From RZYX01 sp036654375 (GTDB taxonomy: Bacteria > Bacillota > Clostridia > Oscillospirales > Acutalibacteraceae), in contig JAVVSD010000003.1 in assembly GCA_036654375.1 (NCBI GenBank), forward strand, positions 79,670-143,669: 64,000 nucleotides of DNA, in the 5' to 3' direction. Below the pieces are notes generated by a model. It saw only the letters and a list, made by a program, of their open reading frames with translations, did no database searches and was not told where the DNA came from. The translations under genes and the position numbers were made by a program. Shown here one piece after another: positions 8,339 through 16,788 of the stretch (positions are counted from its first letter, which is position 1; each line of letters begins with the position of its first letter).

Positions 8339-8378
8339 TAAAAAATTGCCAAGCGATAGAATAATCGCAAGGCAAAGA
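8339..8378 (-). terminator. Expression-platform terminator of the TPP riboswitch
   Basis: On the minus strand, arms 8364-8375 and 8346-8357 form a stem with one 2-base mismatch and a six-base loop, followed by a run of six U. It lies between the aptamer and the thiT ribosome site, so ligand binding most likely causes premature termination. Confidence 0.85.
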
Positions 8379-8387
8379 ATTACTTAA

Positions 8388-8516
8388 GCTCCTACGCAGG
8401 CATTATCCTGATCAGGTTCGGACTTTTACAAATGTTTACACAAATGTAAAGTTCAGGGTCCGAGAACGCATAAATTCCCATCTCAGCCGGATTGCACCAG
8501 CACCCCAATATTCACT
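8388..8516 (-). promoter_or_regulatory. TPP riboswitch (THI element) upstream of thiT
   Basis: Read on the minus strand, the conserved THI-box pieces occur in order: GGGGTGC near 8516, CTGAGATGGG, ACCCTGAAC, GAACCTGATCAGG, and the closing TGCCTGCGTAGGAG. These are the hallmarks of the thiamine pyrophosphate aptamer. It controls the downstream thiamine transporter subunit. Confidence 0.96.
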
Positions 8517-8526
8517 TGACTGATGA

Positions 8527-8556
8527 ATTATACCATACTATTATTAAAAATGTCAA
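8527..8556 (-). promoter_or_regulatory. Promoter of the thiT leader
   Basis: On the minus strand TTGACA (8556-8551), an 18-base spacer and TATAAT (8532-8527). The aptamer begins about 10 bases downstream. Confidence 0.85.
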
Positions 8557-8564
8557 TCTAACTA

Positions 8565-8593
8565 TTGCATATATTTCATTTAAGTGTTAGAAT
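8565..8593 (+). promoter_or_regulatory. Promoter of typA
   Basis: TTGCAT (8565-8570), 17-base spacer, TAGAAT (8588-8593), 40 bases upstream of the typA start and divergent from the thiT promoter. Confidence 0.6.
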
Positions 8594-8632
8594 AAGCAAC
8601 TGTATTTTGTAATATGTTGAGGGTGTGGAATT

Positions 8633-10453
8633 TTGAATTTCAGAGAAGATGTAAGAAATGTTGCTATAATTGCTCACGTTGACCACGGTAAGACAACTTT
8701 GGTTGATGAGATGCTTAAGCAGAGCGGTACCTTTCGTTCAAATGAACAGGTTGCCGATCGAGTAATGGACTCCAACGATTTGGAGAGAGAACGCGGAATC
8801 ACAATTTTATCAAAGAATACTTCTGTTCATTATGAAGGAATTAAAATTAATATTATTGACACTCCCGGACATGCTGATTTTGGTGGCGAGGTTGAACGCA
8901 TTCTTCTTATGGTTGATGGCGTCTTGTTGCTTGTCGATGCTTTTGAAGGCTGTATGCCACAGACACGCTTTGTTCTCAAGAAAGCTCTTGAGTGCGAAAA
9001 AAAGGTTGTCGTTGTTGTTAATAAAATTGACCGCCCGGGTGCAAGACCTGCAGAGGTTGTTGACGAAGTTATTGACTTGTTTATTGAGCTTGGTGCAGAT
9101 GATGACCAGCTTGAGTTTCCTGTTGTATATGCTTCCGGCAGAGATGGCTATGCCTCTTTTGATGAGCGAGCTACAAGTGGCGATATGAGGCCTCTTTTTG
9201 ATGCTATTCTTAAAAAGATTGAGCCTCCTAAATGTGAGCTTGATAAGCCCTTGCAAATCCTTTTTTCAAGCCTTGATTATGACGATTATGTTGGAAGAAT
9301 CGGAATTGGCAGGGTTGAACGAGGAGAAGTTAAGCAAGGCCAACAAGTCGTTTTGTGCAATACTGACGGCGACAAAAAGAATGTTAAGATAACAAAACTT
9401 TATCAATACGATGGGCTTAAAAGAGTTGAGGTCGACTCTGCAAGAGCTGGCGACATCATTGCTGTTGCAGGTATTGCTGACCTTACAATCGGCGAAACCG
9501 CTTGCGACCCTTTAAACATTGAGCCTATATCGTTTATCAAGATTGATGAACCTACTATTTCAATGAACTTTATTGTTAACAACAGTCCCTTTGCAGGCAA
9601 GGAGGGCAAATTTGTAACCTCTCGTAACATTCGTGACCGACTTTTCAAAGAAGTTGAAACAAATGTTAGTATGCGTGTTGAGGAAACTGACTCTACTGAT
9701 ACATTCAAGGTTTCAGGTCGAGGTGAGTTGCATCTCTCCATACTTATTGAAACAATGAGAAGAGAAGGCTATGAATTTCAAGTTTCCCGTCCAAAGGTTA
9801 TTTTTAAAGAAATCGAAGGTAATCTTTGCGAGCCAATGGAATTGCTTGCCGTTGAAGTTCCAGAAGCATATGTTGGTGCAGTTATTGAAAAGCTTGGCTC
9901 AAGAAAAGCGGAGCTTGTTGATATGTCTGTTAACGATGGTGGCACAACACATATCGAGTTTAAAATTCCATCAAGGGGTCTTATTGGCTACCGTTCAGAA
10001 TTTTTGACCGACACAAATGGAAACGGAATTATGAATCAGCTGTTTGCTGGTTATGAAGAATATAAGGGCGATATTGTTACGAGAGAGCGTGGCTCAATCG
10101 TTGTTCATGAACCTGGCGAAAGTACTGGATATGGGCTATTTAACACTCAGGACAGGGGAAGATTGTTCATTGGTCCTGGAATTGCTGTTTATGAAGGTAT
10201 GATTGTGGGTGAATGTGCAAAGAATGAAGATATAGTCTGCAATATTTGCAAAAAGAAGCAGCTCACAAACACTCGTGCCTCAGGTTCTGATGACGCATTA
10301 AGGCTTGTTCCACACACATTGTTAAGCCTTGAACAGTCAATGGAATTCATAAAGGACGATGAGCTTTTGGAAGTTACTCCTCTTTCACTTCGTCTTAGAA
10401 AAACAATTCTGTCAAAGGAACTTCGCATGAAGCAGACTCATAGAAAGGTCTGA
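8633..10453 (+). CDS. typA: Ribosome-associated GTPase TypA/BipA
   Basis: TypA is an EF-G-like translational GTPase that binds the 70S ribosome and is needed under stress, including cold. Residues 1-200 form the G domain: AHVDHGKTTL P-loop near residue 14, RERGITI switch I, DTPGHADF and the NKIDRPGA G4 motif. Domain II, domain III, a domain V-like fold and the BipA-specific C-terminal domain follow, the latter with a GRGELHL segment and IPSRGLIGYRSEF. The 606-residue length is normal. Translation starts at TTG (8633) with GAGGGTGTGG upstream; no better start exists before the G domain. The amidohydrolase gene begins three bases after the stop, so the two share a transcript. Confidence 0.95.
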   Translation: MNFREDVRNVAIIAHVDHGKTTLVDEMLKQSGTFRSNEQVADRVMDSNDLERERGITILSKNTSVHYEGIKINIIDTPGHADFGGEVERILLMVDGVLLLVDAFEGCMPQTRFVLKKALECEKKVVVVVNKIDRPGARPAEVVDEVIDLFIELGADDDQLEFPVVYASGRDGYASFDERATSGDMRPLFDAILKKIEPPKCELDKPLQILFSSLDYDDYVGRIGIGRVERGEVKQGQQVVLCNTDGDKKNVKITKLYQYDGLKRVEVDSARAGDIIAVAGIADLTIGETACDPLNIEPISFIKIDEPTISMNFIVNNSPFAGKEGKFVTSRNIRDRLFKEVETNVSMRVEETDSTDTFKVSGRGELHLSILIETMRREGYEFQVSRPKVIFKEIEGNLCEPMELLAVEVPEAYVGAVIEKLGSRKAELVDMSVNDGGTTHIEFKIPSRGLIGYRSEFLTDTNGNGIMNQLFAGYEEYKGDIVTRERGSIVVHEPGESTGYGLFNTQDRGRLFIGPGIAVYEGMIVGECAKNEDIVCNICKKKQLTNTRASGSDDALRLVPHTLLSLEQSMEFIKDDELLEVTPLSLRLRKTILSKELRMKQTHRKV

Positions 10454-10456
10454 TAA

Positions 10457-11254
10457 TTGTTGGTTATTGATTTTCATACGCACGCTTTTCCAGAAAAAAT
10501 TGCAAAAACTGCTTTGACAAGGCTTGCCGCTCGTTGCGGAAACGCTATTCCCTATCATGACGGTACTACCCAATCACTTGTTGAAAACATTCAGCAAAGC
10601 GAATGTGACAAGGCCGTTGTCCTTAACATTGCAACCAATCCAAAGCAGCAATCAAATGTTAATGACTTCGCAATATCTCTGCTTTCAAACCCTTGCCTTA
10701 TTCCGTTTGGCTCTGTTCATCCAGACAGTGAGGATGCCATGTCCGAGCTTTGCAGGCTTAAAGCTGCGGGAATCAAGGGAATTAAGTTTCACCCCGATTA
10801 TCAGAATTTTTATATTGACGATGAAAAGATTTTTCCTATTTATGAAAAGGCAGCTGAGCTTGGACTTGTCACAGTTTTTCACGCTGGCGTCGATATCGGA
10901 ATTCCCGACCCAATACACTGCACCCCCGACAGGCTTTTAAAGGTTTTGCCTGTTTTTGGTGGCTCACCCGTTGTTGCAGCCCACATGGGTGGATATCTTC
11001 TTTGGAAAGAAGTGCTTGAAAAACTCGCAGGGTCAGAAATATATATAGACACCTCATATTCGTTTTGCCGAATTCCTCCAACATGGGCAACGCAGATTAT
11101 CAAAAAACATGGAGCTGACAAAATCCTTTTTGGAAGCGATATGCCTTGGAGCAGTACGAAAAATGAAATGAGCTTTATCAAAAGCCTTGAACTTTCTGAC
11201 GAAGAAAAAGAATTGATATTTTATAAAAATGCAGCAAGGTTACTAAAAATTTAA
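10457..11254 (+). CDS. Amidohydrolase-family (Amidohydro_2) metal-dependent hydrolase
   Basis: A 265-residue TIM-barrel metallo-hydrolase of the amidohydrolase 2 type. Motifs in order are DFHTHAFPEKIA (the H-x-H metal pair at residues 7 and 9), KFHPDYQNF, VFHAGVD, AAHMGGY and ILFGSDMPW (the metal-binding aspartate). Members include uronate isomerase-like, decarboxylase and lactonase-like enzymes; the substrate cannot be assigned. The start is TTG at 10457, three bases after the typA stop, with AGAAAGG about 8 bases upstream; a second TTG follows directly. Placement behind typA may simply be transcriptional coupling. Confidence 0.82.
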   Translation: MLVIDFHTHAFPEKIAKTALTRLAARCGNAIPYHDGTTQSLVENIQQSECDKAVVLNIATNPKQQSNVNDFAISLLSNPCLIPFGSVHPDSEDAMSELCRLKAAGIKGIKFHPDYQNFYIDDEKIFPIYEKAAELGLVTVFHAGVDIGIPDPIHCTPDRLLKVLPVFGGSPVVAAHMGGYLLWKEVLEKLAGSEIYIDTSYSFCRIPPTWATQIIKKHGADKILFGSDMPWSSTKNEMSFIKSLELSDEEKELIFYKNAARLLKI

Positions 11255-11261
11255 TTGTTTT

Positions 11262-11294
11262 AATCCTCTGATTTTTCAGGGGATTTTCTTTTGC
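11262..11294 (+). terminator. Terminator of the typA-amidohydrolase operon
   Basis: 10-bp stem (11262-11271 with 11276-11285, one G-U), TTTT loop, followed by TTCTTTTG. Confidence 0.8.
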
Positions 11295-11339
11295 CTAATA
11301 TTCAGTTTTTATCATCTAAAAACATATTATTTCCTCAGA

Positions 11340-12160
11340 TACTTGTTTTTTTCTGTTACTTTTGTGAGTTTATTTTAAGCTTTATGTTTGTTCATTTCTT
11401 TGCCTGCCAAAGAAACGAAATGAACAACCCCCTTATTAGTTAATAAATCACATTGCAAATAAGTATTTGTTTAAAAAAGCAACAAGTTGTTAGCTGTTAC
11501 TTGGGTGGGTTTATTCTTAGTTTTATGTTTGTTCATTTCTTTGGCTGCCAAAGAAACGAACCAAAGAAAGGCAGCACGGGGGAAACCCTCAGTAGACACA
11601 GTCAATCGGTTTTCCCCCATGTCCCCCTTCCGCATAAAAGTATATAGCTTGCTATCCAAATAATTTTAGGGAATAAAGGGATGGATAAAAATTAGTAAGT
11701 AAGAATTTTATAACCTTAAAATCTTATAAAAACTAAAAGCTCTCAACTTATTTATTAACTGTGTTTAAATCTAAACCCCCTCTCCAAACTACCTTAGTGG
11801 CACAGGAATTAGTTCTCTTTTTAAAGCTAACCCATTCAACATATTTCCTTAGTGGCACAGGAAGGGGTCAAGGGGAAACCAAATAACGGATAACATTTTG
11901 GTTTCCCTTTGTTTCCTTTCTTTGGTTCGTTTCTTTTGAAATAAAAGAAATGAACAACACCCTTTTTTAATTAATAAATCAAATTGCAAAATAAGCGTTA
12001 GTTTAAAGAAGAAAACAGGGTTCTTAGCTTTTACTTATGCGGATTTGTTTTAAGTTATATGTTTGTTCATTTCTTTGGCTGCCAAAGAAACGAACAACCC
12101 TCTCACTAATTAATAAATCACATTGCAAAACAAGTGTTAATTTGAAAAAGCCCACTGAAA
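11340..12160. repeat. Non-coding island of nested palindromic repeats
   Basis: This gap holds no plausible gene. Its unit runs roughly T-rich 5' part, a palindromic core built on GTTCATTTCTTTGGCTGCC and its complement CAAAGAAACGAAC, then TTAATAAATCACATTGCAAA. Whole copies lie at about 11345-11480 (core 11390-11425) and 12010-12155 (core 12065-12095). A 5' half copy lies at about 11480-11565 (core 11531-11561) and a 3' half copy at about 11925-12010. The two half copies flank a different segment, 11557-11930. That segment is bounded by an inverted CGAACCAAAGAAAGG and contains a 17-base direct repeat at 11792-11808 and 11847-11863. The arrangement suggests one repeat element inserted in, or expanded within, another. 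Confidence 0.75.
11792..11863. repeat. 17-base direct repeat pair
   Basis: CCTTAGTGGCACAGGAA occurs at 11792-11808 and again at 11847-11863, 55 bases apart, within the segment that interrupts the larger repeat. Confidence 0.85.
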
Positions 12161-12176
12161 TATACTCAGTGGGCCT
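12143..12176 (-). terminator. Terminator of the EF-G-like gene
   Basis: On the minus strand a 10-bp stem (arms within 12149-12176) with a short loop is followed by UUUUUC. Confidence 0.85.
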
Positions 12177-12190
12177 TAAATGTTTTTTGA

Positions 12191-14272
12191 TTATTCTTTT
12201 TCTTCAGCCTTTTTCTTTGCCTCTTCAATTACTTTTTGTGCAACATTTGCAGGTGCCTCTTCATAGCGTGCAAATTCAATGCTGAAGCTGCCTTTTCCTC
12301 TGGTTATTGAACGAAGAACTGTTGCAAAATCTCCCATCTCTGCCATTGGAATTTCTGCGGTGATTTCCTGCATTCCCGCTTCTTCTTCCGACTGACCCAT
12401 TCCAAGCACTCTGCCTCGACGCTTTGTCACATCACCCATGATATCTCCCATGTTTTCGTCTGGAAGATAGGCTTTAAGTGTTCCGATTGGCTCAAGTATC
12501 GCAGGCTCCGCCAATGCAATTCCGTTTTTAAATGCGATTGATGCCGCTGTTTTGAATGCCATCTCCGAAGAATCAACAGGGTGATATGAGCCGTCATAAA
12601 GTGTTGCCTTAATTCCAACCATCGGATACCCTGCAAGAACTCCTTTATCGACTGAATCACGAAGCCCTTTTTCAACTGCTGGGAAAAAGTTCCTTGGAAC
12701 CGAACCGCCGAAAACTTCCTCTGCAAAGACAAGATCTTGGCTGTCGCACGGCTCAAAGCGAATGAAAACATCGCCAAACTGACCGTGGCCTCCTGATTGC
12801 TTTTTATGTCTGCCCTGAACTTCAACCTTCTTTTTGATTGTTTCTCTATATGCAACTCTTGGAACAGATAGGTCAACCTCAACGCCAAACTTTGTTTTGA
12901 GCTTTGTAATAATAACATCCAGGTGCTGTTCGCCAAGACCTGAAAGGATTTGCTCCTTTGTTTCATGATTTGTGAAGAACCTGATTGTTCTGTCTTCGTC
13001 CATAAGCTTTAAAAGACCTGCCGCAACCTTTTCTTCTTCGCCTTTTTTGCGTGCTTTTACCGCCATTGAAAGGCATGGCTCTGGAGAGTTTAGCCCTTTA
13101 AGTGTCAGTGGCTTTTTTGCACTGCTCAAGGTGTCGCCAGTCTTAAGCCCTGAAAGCTTTGTGATAACGCCAATATCCCCTGCAATTATACTGCTTGTTT
13201 CCTCCTGCTTTCCGCCCTTTGCAAATACAAGCTTGCCCATCCTGTCGGTTTCGCCTGTTCTTGTATTATATGCTGGTGTGTCCGATGTTATCTTTCCTGA
13301 TGCAACCTTAACAAAAGACATCTTTCCAACAAACGGGTCTGCAATGGTTTTGAAACAGATTGCAGCAAGTGGCCCATTTTCGTCACAAGGCAGAACAATT
13401 TCATTCCCGTCTTCATCTGTTGCCGTTTCGCCTGTTTTTTCCATTGCACTCGGCCCAAAATTAACGATACCGTCAAGCAACAAAGTGACAGCATCAAGTG
13501 TATATCCAGAACAGGCATAAATTGGGTAGATTGAACCTTCAACAACACCATTTAACAGCCCGCTGATTGCCTCTACCTCTGTGAATTTTTCGCCTGCAAA
13601 AAATTTATCCATCAGCTCCTCACTTGACTCCGCAACAGATTCGTTAAACATATCTCTCATTGCATCAAGCTTGTCACTCTGTGGCATTTCAACCTCTGTC
13701 GCCTTGCCATTTTTATATTCATAAGCTTTGTTTTGTGCAAAATTTACAAAGTATTTTATTTTGCTATCCTCTATATAAGGAACAACAACTGGGCATAGTT
13801 TTGCACCATGAACGGCTTTTAGCTCTTCAAAAAGGTTCCCGAAATTTGCATTTTCTGCATCAGTTTTCGTAACAACAAATATCTTTGAAATTCCTCTTTC
13901 ATCAGCTGCTTTAAATGCCTTTTCAGCACCAACATCATACTTTGCCTTTTCAGCATCAGTAACGATAAGTGCGCAGCCTGCTGCACGAATTCCCTCACTT
14001 AATCCACCTGCAAAATCAAAAAGTCCCGGAGTATCAATGAGGTTAATCTTAACATCTTTCCACTCAAGTGATGCCATTGCAGTTGAAACAGTGACGCCAC
14101 GCTTCTTTTCGTCTGCATCAAAATCCATCACTGTATTGCCTTCAGACACTCTTCCGAGTCTTTCGGTTGCTCCAGCAAGATTAAGCATTGCCTCGCAAAG
14201 TGTTGTTTTTCCTCTTCCACTATGTCCTGCAACAACAATATTACGAATGTTGGTCGAATTGTATGTTTTCAA
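12191..14272 (-). CDS. Elongation factor G-like GTPase
   Basis: A 693-residue EF-G paralogue with all five EF-G domains but divergent G-domain motifs. The P-loop is GHSGRGKT instead of GHVDHGKT, switch I reads RGVTVSTA, G3 is DTPG and G4 is TKTD. These are typical of the EF-G-like family found beside true EF-G in Clostridia and Thermotogae, whose ribosomal role is poorly defined; the canonical fusA is presumably elsewhere. The frame is open to an ATG at 14308, but that has no ribosome site. A TTG at 14272 follows AAGGAGG by 8 bases and gives MKTYNSTNIRN, the normal family start, so I use it. It is a lone gene bordered by the repeat island. Confidence 0.88.
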   Translation of the reverse strand: MKTYNSTNIRNIVVAGHSGRGKTTLCEAMLNLAGATERLGRVSEGNTVMDFDADEKKRGVTVSTAMASLEWKDVKINLIDTPGLFDFAGGLSEGIRAAGCALIVTDAEKAKYDVGAEKAFKAADERGISKIFVVTKTDAENANFGNLFEELKAVHGAKLCPVVVPYIEDSKIKYFVNFAQNKAYEYKNGKATEVEMPQSDKLDAMRDMFNESVAESSEELMDKFFAGEKFTEVEAISGLLNGVVEGSIYPIYACSGYTLDAVTLLLDGIVNFGPSAMEKTGETATDEDGNEIVLPCDENGPLAAICFKTIADPFVGKMSFVKVASGKITSDTPAYNTRTGETDRMGKLVFAKGGKQEETSSIIAGDIGVITKLSGLKTGDTLSSAKKPLTLKGLNSPEPCLSMAVKARKKGEEEKVAAGLLKLMDEDRTIRFFTNHETKEQILSGLGEQHLDVIITKLKTKFGVEVDLSVPRVAYRETIKKKVEVQGRHKKQSGGHGQFGDVFIRFEPCDSQDLVFAEEVFGGSVPRNFFPAVEKGLRDSVDKGVLAGYPMVGIKATLYDGSYHPVDSSEMAFKTAASIAFKNGIALAEPAILEPIGTLKAYLPDENMGDIMGDVTKRRGRVLGMGQSEEEAGMQEITAEIPMAEMGDFATVLRSITRGKGSFSIEFARYEEAPANVAQKVIEEAKKKAEEKE

Positions 14273-14597
14273 ATTCCGTTCCTCCTTAAATTCGCCAAAA
14301 GATGACATTATTTATTCAATTTACATAAATAGTCATTATGTATTGATTTTTATTTTAACATATCTGACAATCATTTTCAACAAATAAAATGTTGCCGTTT
14401 TAAATTAAATTTGTTCTATTTCATATTTTACAAGTGTATGTTATTTTTTTGCTTTGTTTATACTGTCCAAACACTTTTATTGTTATTAAAATAACATGTA
14501 ATAATTGCTAAAATGTGTTAAAAATCGTTGACTTTCACAGTAAACAGTCTTAAACTATATAGGTACACATTAAACTAAAAAAAGGAGTATTGTTTTT
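14273..14597. other. Intergenic region between divergent genes
   Basis: The stretch is 325 bases long and very AT-rich. It holds the ribosome site of the EF-G-like gene at its left edge and the promoter of the SDR gene at 14528-14556. No gene or RNA structure was recognised. Confidence 0.6.
14528..14556 (+). promoter_or_regulatory. Probable promoter of the SDR gene
   Basis: TTGACT (14528-14533), 17-base spacer, TAAACT (14551-14556), about 40 bases upstream of the ATG. Confidence 0.6.
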
Positions 14598-15635
14598 ATG
14601 AAAGTATTTATGATCGGCGGAACAGGTTTGCTTGGATGCGAAGCTGCAAGAATTTTCATCGAAAGAGGACATCAGGTTAAATCAGTTGCTCTTCCTCCTC
14701 TTCCAGAAGGTGCACCAATCCCTAAGGACTTAGAAATCATTTTTGGTAACATTAATGACAAATCAGATGATGAAATTAAAGCAATGATGAGCGGATGTGA
14801 CTGCTTTATTTTCGCAGCTGGTGTTGATGAGAGAGTTGAATTCCCAGCACCTGTTTATGATGCTTACTACAAATTCAACATTGCACCTCTTAAGCGTATG
14901 CTTCCTCTTGCAAAAGAGTGCGGAATTAAGAAAGCTGTTATCCTTGGCTCTTACTTCTCATTCCTTGCAAAACAGCGTCCAGATATGAAGCTTACCGAGC
15001 AGCACAACTACATAAGAAGCCGTATTGACCAGGAGAATCTTGCATTCTCATTTGCTGACGAGAACTTTGATGTTGCAGTTCTTGAGCTTCCATACATCTT
15101 TGGAACACAGCCAGGCCGTAGACCAGTTTGGGTTATCCTTATTGAGCAGCTCAAGATGATGGATAAGTTCCCTTGCACTTTCTATCCAAAGGGTGGTACA
15201 GCAATGCTTACAGTTCGCCAGGTTGGTGAGTCAATCGTTGGTGCTGCTGAGTATGCTGACTATGCAAAATTCAACCATCAGAAAGCATGGCCAATTTCTT
15301 GCTACAATATGAAGTGGGATGATTTCCTTCATATCGTTTATGATGCAAGAGGAATGGGTTCAAACAGAAAAGTTGTTGGCATTCCTGTATGGATGTTCGC
15401 AATGTTTGGCAAGAAGATTGAAAAAGATTATGTTTCAAGAGGAATCCAGTCAGGTATCAACACTGTTGGACTTGCTTCAATCATGGATCTTGATCTCTTC
15501 ATTGACACAAAGTATTGCTACAAAGAGCTTGGATGCACAGAAGACGACATTCGTTCTGCAATATTTGATTCAATTAAGCTTAGCGTTGCAGCTTATGAAG
15601 GCAAAGCAAAGCTTCTTAGCATGAAGGGTGAATAA
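14598..15635 (+). CDS. NAD-dependent epimerase/dehydratase-like (atypical SDR) protein
   Basis: A 345-residue extended short-chain dehydrogenase fold. The N-terminal nucleotide-binding loop GGTGLLG (residues 7-13) and first strand MKVFMIGG are clear, and CDCFIFAAG near residue 72 fits the second half of the Rossmann sheet. AVILGSYFSFLAKQ near residue 115 may supply the active tyrosine, with a lysine three to four residues later, but the spacing is not the canonical YxxxK, so catalysis is uncertain. The substrate is unknown; sugar-nucleotide, flavonoid-like and quinone-reductase relatives share this fold. AAAGGAG precedes the ATG at 14598. The gene stands alone between its own promoter and a strong terminator, and its codons look biased towards well-expressed forms. 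Confidence 0.82.
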   Translation: MKVFMIGGTGLLGCEAARIFIERGHQVKSVALPPLPEGAPIPKDLEIIFGNINDKSDDEIKAMMSGCDCFIFAAGVDERVEFPAPVYDAYYKFNIAPLKRMLPLAKECGIKKAVILGSYFSFLAKQRPDMKLTEQHNYIRSRIDQENLAFSFADENFDVAVLELPYIFGTQPGRRPVWVILIEQLKMMDKFPCTFYPKGGTAMLTVRQVGESIVGAAEYADYAKFNHQKAWPISCYNMKWDDFLHIVYDARGMGSNRKVVGIPVWMFAMFGKKIEKDYVSRGIQSGINTVGLASIMDLDLFIDTKYCYKELGCTEDDIRSAIFDSIKLSVAAYEGKAKLLSMKGE

Positions 15636-15680
15636 AATTTCCCTTTCTGTTAAATTTTAATATTAATTTTTAAGTTGAAA

Positions 15681-15722
15681 AAGTTCCTCACACATAATTT
15701 AATGTGAGAGGAACTTTTTTTT
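15681..15722 (+). terminator. Terminator of the SDR gene
   Basis: Fifteen-base arms (15681-15695 with 15702-15716, one mismatch) followed by a run of at least seven T. Confidence 0.9.
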
Positions 15723-16017
15723 GCATTTTTATGGTAATATAATGTGTAAATTTTGATATATTATTTTAACTTTATTATAATAATTTGTTAACATTTTATT
15801 ATTTTGTAGTACATAAATTACCTGTATACTTATCAAAGTTGTCGTTTTATGTAGTTTAACTGTTTACCTTTTGAATCAATTTTTCAAAATATGGATTTAT
15901 TTAAATCAAATATTAGCATTTATTTTTTAAAATTTATGAAAATATTTATCGTATAAAATCCCTTTACAGACAAACAATAGAATTGCAAACATTTTTTTCA
16001 AAAAGGAGAATTTATAT
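15723..16017. other. Very AT-rich spacer upstream of spoVT
   Basis: No gene or RNA was recognised. spoVT in Bacillus is read by forespore sigma-G, but I could not find a convincing sigma-G or sigma-A site here; the AAAAGGAG ribosome site at the right edge is clear. Confidence 0.5.
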
Positions 16018-16560
16018 ATGAAAGCCACAGGAATTGTGAGAAGAATTGACGATCTCGGAAGAGTTGTTATCCCAAAAGAAATAAGAAGGACCATGAGAAT
16101 TCGCGAGGGCGATCCGCTTGAAATATATACCGATATTAACGGTGAGGTAATATTTAAAAAATATTCATTGGTTGGTGAGCTATCATCTTTTGCATCACAA
16201 TATTGTGATGTTCTGTTCCGTAGCACTAATCTTCCAGTTATTATTTGTGACAGGGATCATGTTATTTCCGTTTCAGGTTTTTCAAAAAAAGAAATTATTG
16301 ACAGACGCGTTTCCACCGATCTTGAAAGGATAATGGAAAACAGAGAAAACTTCATTGCTTCGCCTTCACACTCGCTTACCCCTGTTGAAGGTATTCAGCG
16401 TTCGGCACTCGTTGCCTCTCCAATTATTGGCAGTGGTGATGTGTCAGGTGTTGTTGTGCTGTTTGGAAATGCTGATGGCAATAATCCAGATCCATCACAG
16501 ACGGAGATTAAACTGACACAGGTTGCAGCGTCCTTCCTCGGAAAGCAAATGGAAGAATAA
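16018..16560 (+). CDS. spoVT: Stage V sporulation protein T
   Basis: SpoVT is a forespore transcription regulator. Residues 1-52 are the AbrB/SpoVT DNA-binding swapped-hairpin fold, almost canonical: MKATGIVRRIDDLGRVVIPKE, then IRRTMRIREGDPLEIYTD. Residues 56-178 form a GAF-like C-terminal domain, ending in TQVAASFLGKQMEE. The 180-residue length matches Bacillus SpoVT (178). AbrB itself lacks the GAF domain, so SpoVT is the right name. The ATG at 16018 follows AAAAGGAG. The gene appears monocistronic, with a hairpin about 40 bases after the stop. Its presence is the main evidence that the organism makes endospores. Confidence 0.95.
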   Translation: MKATGIVRRIDDLGRVVIPKEIRRTMRIREGDPLEIYTDINGEVIFKKYSLVGELSSFASQYCDVLFRSTNLPVIICDRDHVISVSGFSKKEIIDRRVSTDLERIMENRENFIASPSHSLTPVEGIQRSALVASPIIGSGDVSGVVVLFGNADGNNPDPSQTEIKLTQVAASFLGKQMEE

Positions 16561-16597
16561 GTTCAGCGATATCTTAAAACTTTATATAATAAATATT

Positions 16598-16662
16598 GTG
16601 CCATTTCATTACGGTGATACTCCCTCTTGACCGTTTTTGAAGTGGCACTTATTTGCTTTTTT
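16598..16662 (+). terminator. Probable terminator of spoVT
   Basis: A two-part stem (GTGCCA/TGGCAC outer, ACGGT/ACCGT inner) spans 16598-16648, followed by TTATTTGCTTTTTT. Confidence 0.6.
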
Positions 16663-16724
16663 ATAATTTGAGTTTAAAATGGAACCTCAAATCCCAACTT
16701 TCACTTTACAAGCAATTAAATTGG

Positions 16725-16757
16725 AAAAGGGACACACAAAAAATGTGCATCCCTTTT
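16725..16757. terminator. Hairpin downstream of the terpene-cyclase-like gene
   Basis: AAAAGGGA (16725-16732) pairs with TCCCTTTT (16750-16757), with an inner CACA/TGTG stem. The A/T ends make it a possible bidirectional terminator, but the U-run is part of the stem. Confidence 0.5.
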
Positions 16758-16788
16758 CGAGGAGTTATCCGAGATATTAAATTGATGT

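Noticed and set aside
11453..11659. Short open frames on both strands within the repeat island
   Set aside because: They cross palindromic repeats, lack ribosome sites and resemble no protein.
11340..12160. CRISPR array
   Set aside because: Repeats are few, long, palindromic and unevenly spaced, with no uniform spacers and no cas genes.
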